The position numbers were made by a program, and so were the translations under genes. From Omnitrophica WOR_2 bacterium RIFCSPLOWO2_12_FULL_46_30 (GTDB lineage: Bacteria; Omnitrophota; Gorgyraeia; Gygaellales; UBA12090), in the NCBI GenBank assembly GCA_001805845.1, contig MHHA01000006.1, positions 1-12,138 on the forward strand: DNA of 12,138 nucleotides. The letters run 5' to 3'. This document shows positions 7,144 to 12,138 of this stretch, piece after piece. A model generated the notes under the pieces. It ran no database searches, was not told the DNA's origin, and saw nothing but the letters and a program-made list of their open reading frames with translations. Numbering within the stretch: position 1 is the stretch's first letter; each line of letters begins with the position of its first letter.

Positions 7144-7725
7144 GCGAATATTAAACGCAAAACTACCGAGACCGCCATCGCCGTAGGGATAAATCTGGAC
7201 GGCAGCGGTAAGTCGGATATTAAAACGCCCATAAATTTCTTAAACCACATGCTTACTTTGTTTTCCCGGCATGGCTTATTTGATTTAAAAGTTAAAGCTG
7301 CCGGCGATATTGAAGTTGACATGCATCATACGAATGAGGATATCGGGATTTGTTTGGGCCAGGCGATAAAAAAAGCATTAACGGATAAATTGGGTATCAG
7401 GCGGTTTGGTTTTTCCTCTGTGCCGATGGATGAGGCGTTGGCTGAGGTTAGTTTAGACATAAGCGGCAGGCCTTTTTTAAAGTTCAGAGTTCAGAGTTCA
7501 GGGTTCAGAGCTGGAGGTAAAGAATACAGCCTAAATTACCTGAAGCAGTTTTTGCAGGCCGCAGCCAGTAATGCCGGAATAACCCTGCATGTGGAAATAG
7601 TCTATGGCGAGGATTCCCACCATATCATTGAGGCAGTTTTTAAGGCATTCGGCAGGGCCTTGAAAGAGGCGGTCACCGTCGACCCGCGCATCAGGGGCAT
7701 CCTCTCAACCAAGGGTATCTTATGA
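7129..7725 (+). CDS. hisB: Imidazoleglycerol-phosphate dehydratase
   Basis: HisB (IGPD) dehydrates imidazole glycerol phosphate to imidazole acetol phosphate in a Mn-dependent reaction. The 198-residue product is the single-function form, with no fused histidinol-phosphatase. Metal-binding motifs are NHML (His40), HHTNED (His66, His67, Glu70), TLHV (His154) and HHIIEA (His164, His165, Glu168). DEAL is at 101-104, and the C-terminal LSTKGIL supplies the phosphate-binding end. The start MKARKANIKRKTTET matches the usual family opening. A heptanucleotide array is translated at about 119-127 (FRVQSSGFR), replacing the variable loop between SGRPFLKF and the next helix. In that helix the usual acidic EEF pattern reads KQF. 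hisD ends 16 bases upstream, and the ATGA overlap with hisH suggests translational coupling. The dedicated phosphatase must be encoded elsewhere. Confidence 0.96.
   Translation: MKARKANIKRKTTETAIAVGINLDGSGKSDIKTPINFLNHMLTLFSRHGLFDLKVKAAGDIEVDMHHTNEDIGICLGQAIKKALTDKLGIRRFGFSSVPMDEALAEVSLDISGRPFLKFRVQSSGFRAGGKEYSLNYLKQFLQAAASNAGITLHVEIVYGEDSHHIIEAVFKAFGRALKEAVTVDPRIRGILSTKGIL
7481..7508 (+). repeat. Intragenic heptanucleotide tandem repeat (AGTTCAG) in hisB
   Basis: Three exact units of AGTTCAG (7481-7487, 7488-7494, 7495-7501) and one GGTTCAG (7502-7508) stand in tandem, 28 bases in all. They are translated in frame within a surface-loop position of IGPD. Read on the other strand the unit is CTGAACT, that is AACTCTG in rotation, which begins AAC like the alaS and hisF units. 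Confidence 0.85.
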
Positions 7726-8330
7726 TTGCGATTATTGATTACGGGATGGGGAATTTACGCAGCGTGGCAAAGGCCTTAGAGGCGGCCGGGGCAAAGAACG
7801 TCAAAGTTACCTCAAGCGCTGGATTGATTTTAAGGGCCGATAAGCTCGTTTTACCCGGTGTTGGGGCAATGCAAGAGGCGATGCGGGAGTTAAGGAAGTT
7901 GAGATTGCTTGAGGTAATCAAAAAGAATATATTCAGAAAACCATTCTTAGGCATTTGCCTTGGCCTGCAGCTTCTTTTTAGCGAAAGCCAGGAAGGCGGT
8001 AAGGTCAGGGGTTTAGGGATTTTTAAGGGCGGGGTTAAGCGGTTTTCCCGGAAATTAAAGGTTCCGCAGATGGGGTGGAATCAAATCAGAATCAAGAATC
8101 AAGAATCAAGAATCAAGAATTTTAAAAACATTCCGGATAATTCCTATTTTTATTTCTGCCACTCTTATTATGTTATTCCAGAAGATAAAAGCATAATTAT
8201 AGCTACTACGGATTACGGCAGAGAGTTTGTTTCAGCTATTGCCAAAGACAACCTCTTTGCCTGTCAGTTCCATCCTGAGAAGAGCCAGCGTCTGGGCTTA
8301 AGGCTTCTGGAAAATTTTGTAAAAATATAA
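7722..8330 (+). CDS. hisH: Imidazole glycerol phosphate synthase, glutaminase subunit HisH
   Basis: HisH hydrolyses glutamine and passes ammonia to HisF, which makes imidazole glycerol phosphate and AICAR from PRFAR. The 202-residue protein is a class I glutamine amidotransferase. The nucleophile is Cys79 in GICLGLQLLF, and the partner residues are His184 and Glu186 in FHPEKSQ. IDYGMGNLRSV at the start and LPGVGAM at 44-50 are family blocks, and HSYYV at 147-151 is the usual strand. The heptanucleotide array at 8090-8120 is translated as RIKNQESRIKN at 123-133, between MGWNQ and PDNSYFYF, a linker of variable length in HisH. The start overlaps the hisB stop by ATGA. hisA starts one base after its stop, so HisH and HisF subunits are made from one run of genes with hisA between them. 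Confidence 0.96.
   Translation: MIAIIDYGMGNLRSVAKALEAAGAKNVKVTSSAGLILRADKLVLPGVGAMQEAMRELRKLRLLEVIKKNIFRKPFLGICLGLQLLFSESQEGGKVRGLGIFKGGVKRFSRKLKVPQMGWNQIRIKNQESRIKNFKNIPDNSYFYFCHSYYVIPEDKSIIIATTDYGREFVSAIAKDNLFACQFHPEKSQRLGLRLLENFVKI
8090..8120 (+). repeat. Intragenic heptanucleotide tandem repeat (AATCAAG) in hisH
   Basis: Four exact units of AATCAAG (8090-8096, 8097-8103, 8104-8110, 8111-8117) are followed by a partial AAT. Two degraded copies (AATCA, AATCAG) lie just upstream at 8079-8089. The peptide shows the expected 7-residue period (RIKNQES then RIKN). This is the most regular array in the window, so it may be recent or still changing in copy number. Confidence 0.9.
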
Positions 8331-8331
8331 A

Positions 8332-9051
8332 ATGCTCATTATTCCGGCAATTGATTTAAAAGACGGTGAGGTGGTTAGATACACCAGAGGCAGGTTCAAC
8401 AAAAAGGTTTATTCCGCTGACCCGGTATCGGTTGCCCTTAACTGGCAAAGGCAGGGAGCAAAGTTTATGCACGTAGTGGATTTAGACGCAGCCCTGACCG
8501 GTAAAGCGAAAAACCTGAAGCTGATCAAAAAAATCATTGCCGCAACCAAGATTCCGCTTGAGGTTTCAGGCGGCATCAGGGATTTGGCGATGATAAAAAA
8601 GATACTTAATCTTGGCGCCAGCCAGGTTGTGCTGGGCACCAAAGCCATAGAAGATACCGGCTTCCTATCCAAAGCGGTAAAGAAATACGGCGGCCAAATT
8701 GCCCTGGCAATGGATGTCTCATCAAGAGGTATAGGCATAGAAGGATGGAAGAGGTCAGTTAAAATTGAGTTTACCTCCTTAATAGCTACGTTAGAAAAAA
8801 TGTGTTTAAGGACTATCATTTATACCGATATAACCCGTGACGGCAGCCTCAAGGGCTTAAATTTCCCGGCGCTTAAAAGGATGCTTCAGGCAACTTCCAT
8901 TGATGTTATTGTCTCAGGAGGCGTTTGTTCGTTAGAAGATATTAAAGGGCTGATCGCGCTCAAGCGCCCTAACTTAAAAGGGGTGATTATCGGCAAAGCG
9001 CTCTATGAAAAAATGTTTTCCCTGCCCGAAGCCATTGCGGCAGCAAAATAG
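8332..9051 (+). CDS. hisA: ProFAR isomerase HisA
   Basis: HisA isomerises ProFAR to PRFAR, the substrate of HisF-HisH. The 239-residue protein is a complete TIM barrel. The catalytic Asp8 (IPAIDLKDG) and Asp128 (LAMDVSSRG, followed by IEGW) are at the expected strand ends. Phosphate-binding segments are VSGGIRD (78-84) and, near the end, IVSGGV followed by GVIIGKALYE. YTDITRDGSLKG is the typical strand 6 region. In the strand 1 loop, where family members often read QGD, it reads TRGRF, a small departure. Only one base separates it from hisH and six bases from hisF, with no Shine-Dalgarno for either, so coupled translation is likely. A dual HisA/TrpF role (PriA type) is known in actinobacteria; nothing here shows it. 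Confidence 0.95.
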   Translation: MLIIPAIDLKDGEVVRYTRGRFNKKVYSADPVSVALNWQRQGAKFMHVVDLDAALTGKAKNLKLIKKIIAATKIPLEVSGGIRDLAMIKKILNLGASQVVLGTKAIEDTGFLSKAVKKYGGQIALAMDVSSRGIGIEGWKRSVKIEFTSLIATLEKMCLRTIIYTDITRDGSLKGLNFPALKRMLQATSIDVIVSGGVCSLEDIKGLIALKRPNLKGVIIGKALYEKMFSLPEAIAAAK

Positions 9052-9057
9052 CAAAAA

Positions 9058-9870
9058 ATGCTTACTAAAAGAATAATTCCCTGTCTTGATGTTAAGGATG
9101 GCCGGGTGGTAAAAGGGGTGAAGTTTTTAGAGCTTAAGGACGCAGGGGACCCGGTTAGAGTTTCTAAAAGATATGAAGAAGAGGAGGCGGATGAGCTCGT
9201 ATTTTTAGATATAACCGCAAGCGCCGAGAATAGAAAAATTATTTTAGACGTGGTCAGGCGCACTGCGGAGAACGTCTTTATGCCTCTTACAGTCGGCGGA
9301 GGGGTAAGGGATTTATCGGACATTAGGAGCTTGCTTAATGCTGGGGCGGATAAGGTCTCCATCAATACCGCTGCGGTCAAAGATCCCAATTTGATAAAAA
9401 GGGCATCTGATAAATATGGAAGCCAGTGTATTGTGGTAGCCATTGATGCAAAGTTAATAAGAAACCAGCCCGCCCTGGCAAAGCGAAGCGGGCCAGGGAA
9501 ACCAGTAACCAGTAACCAGAAGAGGTGGGAGGTGTTTATAAACGGGGGCAGGACGCCGACAGGTTTAGATGCGCTTAAATGGGCGCGCCAGGCGGAGAAA
9601 TTAGGCGCGGGTGAAATTCTTTTGACCAGTATAGATTATGATGGCACAAAATGCGGGTATGATTTGGAGTTGACTAAGGCGGTAACCAGTTCCGTAAATA
9701 TTCCGGTGATTGCTTCCGGAGGCGCAGGCAAGAAAGAGGATTTTTATACGGTATTGACCGCGGCCGGCGCGGACGCGGCATTAGCAGCTTCGCTCTTTCA
9801 TTACCGGGAATTAACCGTTAAAGAGCTTAAGGGCTACTTGAAGAAAAGAGGGATTGCCATAAGATGTTAA
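9058..9870 (+). CDS. hisF: Imidazole glycerol phosphate synthase, cyclase subunit HisF, with in-frame insertion
   Basis: HisF condenses PRFAR with ammonia from HisH to give imidazole glycerol phosphate and AICAR. Catalytic Asp11 (IPCLDVKDG) and Asp130 (VVAIDAK) stand at exactly the usual positions. Other family blocks are TVGGGVRD (78-85), GAGEILLTSIDYDGTKCGYD (183-202) and VIASGGAG (217-224). At 270 residues it is about 15-20 longer than most HisF proteins. The excess lies at about 136-154 (between AKLIR and KRWEVF), in the loop after strand 5 on the catalytic face of the barrel, where a short turn is normal. At the DNA level this is a composite insert with a hairpin and AACCAGT repeats. The reading frame is intact and both catalytic Asp residues remain, so activity is probably kept. 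Its end overlaps hisI by 7 bases. Confidence 0.95.
   Translation: MLTKRIIPCLDVKDGRVVKGVKFLELKDAGDPVRVSKRYEEEEADELVFLDITASAENRKIILDVVRRTAENVFMPLTVGGGVRDLSDIRSLLNAGADKVSINTAAVKDPNLIKRASDKYGSQCIVVAIDAKLIRNQPALAKRSGPGKPVTSNQKRWEVFINGGRTPTGLDALKWARQAEKLGAGEILLTSIDYDGTKCGYDLELTKAVTSSVNIPVIASGGAGKKEDFYTVLTAAGADAALAASLFHYRELTVKELKGYLKKRGIAIRC
9461..9520 (+). repeat. Composite in-frame insertion in hisF: hairpin, direct repeat and AACCAGT heptads
   Basis: This 60-base block has no counterpart in ordinary HisF. An 8-base direct repeat, GAAACCAG, stands at 9461-9468 and 9498-9505. Between the copies CCCTGGC (9473-9479) is complementary to GCCAGGG (9492-9498); CCCGC (9469-9473) with GCGGG (9488-9492) is an alternative stem. 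Three heptads follow: AACCAGT (9500-9506), AACCAGT (9507-9513) and AACCAGA (9514-9520). Its length is a multiple of three and it has no stop in frame. It resembles in concept the palindromic elements found inside Rickettsia genes, though no sequence relation is claimed. Confidence 0.65.
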
Positions 9871-10199
9871 GAAAACGCGGAATCCTGAACTTAAAATATG
9901 ATGCTAGCGGGCTTATCCCGGCAATAATCCAGGATTATAAGACCGGCGAGGTTTTAATGCTCGCCTATATGAATAAAGAGTCATTAAAGCGCACCCTCAA
10001 GCTCAAGAAGGCCTGCTTCTGGTCGCGCTCACGTAAGCAATACTGGCTAAAGGGTGAAACCTCAGGCCACTTTCAATTTATCAAGGAAATTTATTATGAC
10101 TGTGATGCCGATGCGCTTTTAATCAAGGCGCGCCAGGTTGGCCCGGCCTGTCATACCGGCAACAGGTCATGTTTTTATCGGAGCTTGCGAAAAAAATAG
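9864..10199 (+). CDS. hisI: Phosphoribosyl-AMP cyclohydrolase HisI (no HisE domain)
   Basis: HisI opens the adenine ring of phosphoribosyl-AMP to give ProFAR, a zinc and magnesium dependent step. The 111-residue protein is the stand-alone cyclohydrolase. TGEVLMLAYMN is at 27-37, FWSRSR at 52-57 and KGETSG at 63-68. The metal motif DCDAD is at 79-83 (Asp79, Cys80, Asp81, Asp83), and PACHTGNRSCF carries Cys96 and Cys103. The C-terminal pyrophosphohydrolase domain (HisE) fused in E. coli is absent, so hisE must lie elsewhere. The ATG lies inside the end of hisF (7-base overlap), with a moderate GAGGG about 11 bases upstream. trpE begins 7 bases after its stop. Confidence 0.95.
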   Translation: MLRKRGILNLKYDASGLIPAIIQDYKTGEVLMLAYMNKESLKRTLKLKKACFWSRSRKQYWLKGETSGHFQFIKEIYYDCDADALLIKARQVGPACHTGNRSCFYRSLRKK

Positions 10200-10206
10200 A
10201 GTTGCT

Positions 10207-11688
10207 ATGTATTTTCCTTCAGAAAAAGAAGTTATAAACCTGTCTAAAAAGGGAAACCTTATTCCAATTTACCGCGAAATCCCCGGGGACTTAGAGACCC
10301 CGGTTTCGGTATACCTGAAGCTTGCCTCGCAAAGCGAGTATGCCTATTTGCTTGAGTCGGTGGAAGGGCAGGAAAAAATTGCCCGCTTTTCCTTTATCGG
10401 GTGCGAACCCTCCGCTATCCTCAAGCTAAATGGCGCGAAGTTAGAAATTGTAACTAAAGACAGTTCAGGGAGATTTAAGCATAGAAGAGAAATTATAACG
10501 GGTAATCCCCTTTCCAGGCTCAAAGAGTTTATGTCAGTTTATAAATTCATAGATGTTGCCGGCGCTCCGCGGTTCTGCGGAGGGCTGGTGGGTTACCTCG
10601 GCTATGACTTTGTGCGCTTCTTTGAAAATATCCCGGATAAGAATCCAGGCCATCGCGCTATGCCGGAGGCGTTTTTTCACTTGAGCGATACCTTTGTGAT
10701 GTTTGACCATCTCAGGCATAGCCTCAAGATTATTGCCTGCGCTTTTTTAACCGATAAAAATCCTAAAACAATAAGAGCGGCTTATAAAAAATCAATCGCC
10801 CGCATTGAGTCAATGGTCAAAAAGCTTAAAAAGCCAATCTTAGAGGCAGGGACGGATTCCAAAAAGAAGGCAGCGCAGATTAAGGCTTTGATCGCGAAAA
10901 AAGATTTCATGCGCATGGTGGAAAAAGCCAAGGCATATATCCGTAAGGGCGATATTATTCAGGTAGTGCTCTCGCAGATTTTCTCAAAGCCGCTGCGGCA
11001 TAAGCCATTTACTATCTATCGCAACTTAAGGAATTTAAACCCCTCAGCCTATATGTTTTATCTCAAATTCAAGGACCTGCATCTCATCGGCTCTTCTCCT
11101 GAGATGTTAGTGCGCTGCGAGGAAGGAATGGTGACCACCAGGCCCATTGCCGGAACCAGGCCAAGGGGAAAAAAAGAGGCGGAGGATAAGCGGCTGGAGA
11201 ACGAATTGCTGAGGGATGCAAAGGAAAGGGCCGAGCATATTATGCTGGTGGACCTGGGAAGAAACGACCTGGGCCGGGTCTGCGAGTACGGCTCGGTCAA
11301 GCTAAGCGAATTTATGCGCATTGAACGTTATTCACACGTGATGCACATTGTCAGCGAGATACAGGGAAGGTTAAGGGATGGATATGATATTTATGATCTT
11401 TTGCAGGCGGCATTCCCCGCCGGGACGGTCAGCGGAAGCCCCAAGGTCAGGGCAATGGAGCTCATTGATGAGTTAGAGAGTTTCCGGCGCGGCCCCTACG
11501 CAGGGGCAGTGGGATATTTCGGTTTCTCCGGTAATTTAGATACCTGTATTACCATTCGCACCATAGTAATAAAGAAGAACATTGCCTATATCCAGGCCGG
11601 GGCCGGCATCGTTAGCGACTCAAAACCGGAAAAAGAATACCAGGAAACGTTGAATAAGGCAAAGGCGCAATTAGAGGCGGTCAAATGA
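10207..11688 (+). CDS. trpE: Anthranilate synthase component I
   Basis: TrpE converts chorismate and ammonia to anthranilate, the first committed step to tryptophan; TrpG normally supplies ammonia from glutamine. From the ATG at 10207 it has 493 residues, the usual length. In-frame codons upstream lie inside hisI and are not needed. LLES (48-51) and NPSAYMF (278-284) match the feedback tryptophan-binding site and favour TrpE over PabB. Catalytic blocks are GSSPEM (295-300), TRPIAGTRPRG (311-321), AEHIMLVDLGRNDLG (342-356), SHVMHIVS (376-383), FPAGTVSGSPK (403-413) and IQAGAGIVSDS (462-472). The tight spacing to hisI and the lack of a leader peptide argue against classical trp attenuation here. 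No trpG or trpD follows; rpsP begins 15 bases later. Confidence 0.95.
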   Translation: MYFPSEKEVINLSKKGNLIPIYREIPGDLETPVSVYLKLASQSEYAYLLESVEGQEKIARFSFIGCEPSAILKLNGAKLEIVTKDSSGRFKHRREIITGNPLSRLKEFMSVYKFIDVAGAPRFCGGLVGYLGYDFVRFFENIPDKNPGHRAMPEAFFHLSDTFVMFDHLRHSLKIIACAFLTDKNPKTIRAAYKKSIARIESMVKKLKKPILEAGTDSKKKAAQIKALIAKKDFMRMVEKAKAYIRKGDIIQVVLSQIFSKPLRHKPFTIYRNLRNLNPSAYMFYLKFKDLHLIGSSPEMLVRCEEGMVTTRPIAGTRPRGKKEAEDKRLENELLRDAKERAEHIMLVDLGRNDLGRVCEYGSVKLSEFMRIERYSHVMHIVSEIQGRLRDGYDIYDLLQAAFPAGTVSGSPKVRAMELIDELESFRRGPYAGAVGYFGFSGNLDTCITIRTIVIKKNIAYIQAGAGIVSDSKPEKEYQETLNKAKAQLEAVK

Positions 11689-11696
11689 GGAGGAGG
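11688..11696 (+). promoter_or_regulatory. Strong ribosome binding site of rpsP
   Basis: AGGAGGAGG begins on the last base of the trpE stop codon and ends 7 bases before the rpsP ATG at 11704. It is far stronger than any signal before the his and trp genes, as expected for a highly expressed ribosomal protein. Confidence 0.85.
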
Positions 11697-11703
11697 ATAT
11701 AAA

Positions 11704-11952
11704 ATGTCAGTTGCAGTCAGGATGCGCAGGATTGGTAAACTTGCAAAAAAGAGATTTTATTTTAGAATCGGGGTAATCAACGAGCAAAAGAACCGCGATG
11801 GCAGGGTGCTTGAGGATATCGGCACCTACGAGCCGGCCAAAAAAGAAAACAATTTCAAGATTAACCTCGGGCGCTATGAATACTGGAAGGCAAAAGGCGC
11901 AGTCATTTCGCCGACAGTAAGGAGCTTAGTCAAGAAAGGAACAAAAAAATAG
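11704..11952 (+). CDS. rpsP: 30S ribosomal protein S16
   Basis: S16 is a small assembly protein of the 30S subunit. The 82-residue product has the typical start VAVRMRRIGKLAKKRFYFRI, followed by the DGRVLEDIGTYEP block (33-45). The INLGRYEYWKAKGAVISPTVRSLV segment lies at 53-76, with a basic C-terminal end. Its usual partners rimM, trmD, rplS or ffh are not adjacent. It sits 15 bases after trpE and is followed, after a 115-base structured spacer, by yajC. It could be read from the his-trp transcript, from its own promoter, or both. No clear promoter is visible in the end of trpE. Confidence 0.97.
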   Translation: MSVAVRMRRIGKLAKKRFYFRIGVINEQKNRDGRVLEDIGTYEPAKKENNFKINLGRYEYWKAKGAVISPTVRSLVKKGTKK

Positions 11953-11964
11953 CCAGTAATAAGT

Positions 11965-12022
11965 TCCCGCCTCGTAAGCTGCGCTAAAATTCTGTTCCAT
12001 AATTTTAGCGCACTCGGCGGGA
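11965..12022. repeat. 58-base imperfect palindromic element between rpsP and yajC
   Basis: The outer arms are TCCCGCC (11965-11971) and GGCGGGA (12016-12022). The inner arms are TGCGCTAAAATT (11980-11991) and its exact complement at 12001-12012, around a 9-base loop. Between inner and outer arms lie 8 unpaired bases on the left and 3 on the right. The two halves thus look like diverged copies of one arm, as in REP- or MITE-like elements. No T-run follows, so a standard terminator is unlikely. Whether it recurs in the genome cannot be seen from one copy. Confidence 0.6.
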
Positions 12023-12029
12023 TTAATTC

Positions 12030-12048
12030 GCCCCGCCAACGGCGGGGC
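12030..12048 (+). repeat. GC-rich 8-bp hairpin just upstream of yajC
   Basis: GCCCCGCC (12030-12037) pairs fully with GGCGGGGC (12041-12048) around a 3-base loop, AAC. It lies 5 bases before the yajC Shine-Dalgarno. It lacks a T-run. Such a stable stem next to a ribosome binding site could alter yajC translation or block 3'-5' decay of the rpsP message. Confidence 0.65.
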
Positions 12049-12053
12049 TCATT

Positions 12054-12059
12054 AAGGAG
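12054..12059 (+). promoter_or_regulatory. Ribosome binding site of yajC
   Basis: AAGGAG lies 8 bases before the ATG at 12068 and supports that start. Confidence 0.75.
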
Positions 12060-12067
12060 ATTAAAAA

Positions 12068-12138
12068 ATGCAGCCACAAACAGTCCCGCCGTTGTTACAG
12101 CTTATGCCGATATTTTTAATTTTCATTATTTTTTATTT
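12068..12138 (+). CDS. yajC: Sec translocase accessory subunit YajC, 5' part only
   Basis: YajC is a small single-span inner-membrane protein associated with SecDF-YidC. Only the first 23 codons and part of the next are present before the window ends. The visible peptide opens with a short polar Gln/Pro-rich stretch and then LLQLMPIFLIFIIFYF, the hydrophobic segment that in YajC is followed by a conserved LLIRPQ motif, here beyond the edge. The start has a good Shine-Dalgarno. The assignment rests on this N-terminal pattern alone, so it is less certain than the others. secD often follows yajC. Confidence 0.75.
   Translation, partial: MQPQTVPPLLQLMPIFLIFIIFY

Noticed and set aside
8409..8819. 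Long minus-strand open frames opposite hisA and other genes
   Set aside because: They mirror well-recognised genes on the + strand, show no family motifs, and are best explained as codon-bias shadows.
10138..10206. Earlier in-frame start for trpE inside hisI
   Set aside because: The extra 23 residues are read from the hisI zinc-motif region in another frame and match no TrpE N-terminus; ATG at 10207 gives the normal length.

Overview
The window is a gene-dense stretch of bacterial chromosome, with every supported gene on the + strand and mid-range GC. It carries twelve complete protein genes and one cut by the right edge: recA, htrA/degP-like protease, recX, alaS, hisD, hisB, hisH, hisA, hisF, hisI, trpE, rpsP and the start of yajC. 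I see no tRNA, rRNA, CRISPR, phage gene or transposase. The gene set and RecA/HtrA sequences fit a Gram-negative-type bacterium. The unusual linkage (htrA between recA and recX; his genes running into trpE, rpsP and yajC) suggests an uncultured lineage, and Omnitrophota (PVC superphylum) is my best guess. That assignment is an impression from style and gene order, not shown by the sequence.

Region 1 (1-5861) covers genome maintenance, envelope protein quality control and translation. recA has a strong ribosome binding site. After it comes an 88-base spacer packed with two overlapping inverted repeats, one of them a perfect 36-base palindrome that ends one base before the htrA Shine-Dalgarno. 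The htrA product is a membrane-anchored trypsin-like protease with two PDZ domains. recX (the RecA modulator) and alaS follow closely. In many bacteria recA-recX-alaS are contiguous, so htrA looks like an added gene.

Region 2 (5892-11688) is a compact biosynthetic run, hisD-hisB-hisH-hisA-hisF-hisI-trpE, with gaps or overlaps of only a few bases. It supplies the middle and last steps of histidine synthesis. hisG, hisE, hisC and a histidinol-phosphatase are not in the window. The run ends in the large subunit of anthranilate synthase, and no trpG is beside it. No leader, T-box or attenuator is visible before hisD or trpE, so the genes probably share a transcript started further upstream.

Region 3 (11688-12138) holds rpsP (ribosomal protein S16), then 115 bases with a 58-base imperfect palindrome and a GC-rich hairpin, then the first 23-24 codons of yajC (Sec translocase accessory subunit).

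The most unusual signal lies inside genes. Four conserved enzymes (AlaS, HisB, HisH, HisF) each contain a short tandem array with a period of exactly 7 bases: AACTATC, AGTTCAG, AATCAAG and AACCAGT. All are read through in frame and sit in segments that vary in length in these families. Because 7 is not a multiple of 3, each array encodes a 7-residue period by using all three frames. In HisF the array is part of a roughly 60-base in-frame insertion that also holds a hairpin and an 8-base flanking direct repeat. This looks like a genome-wide class of small intragenic insertions or expanding heptanucleotide repeats.
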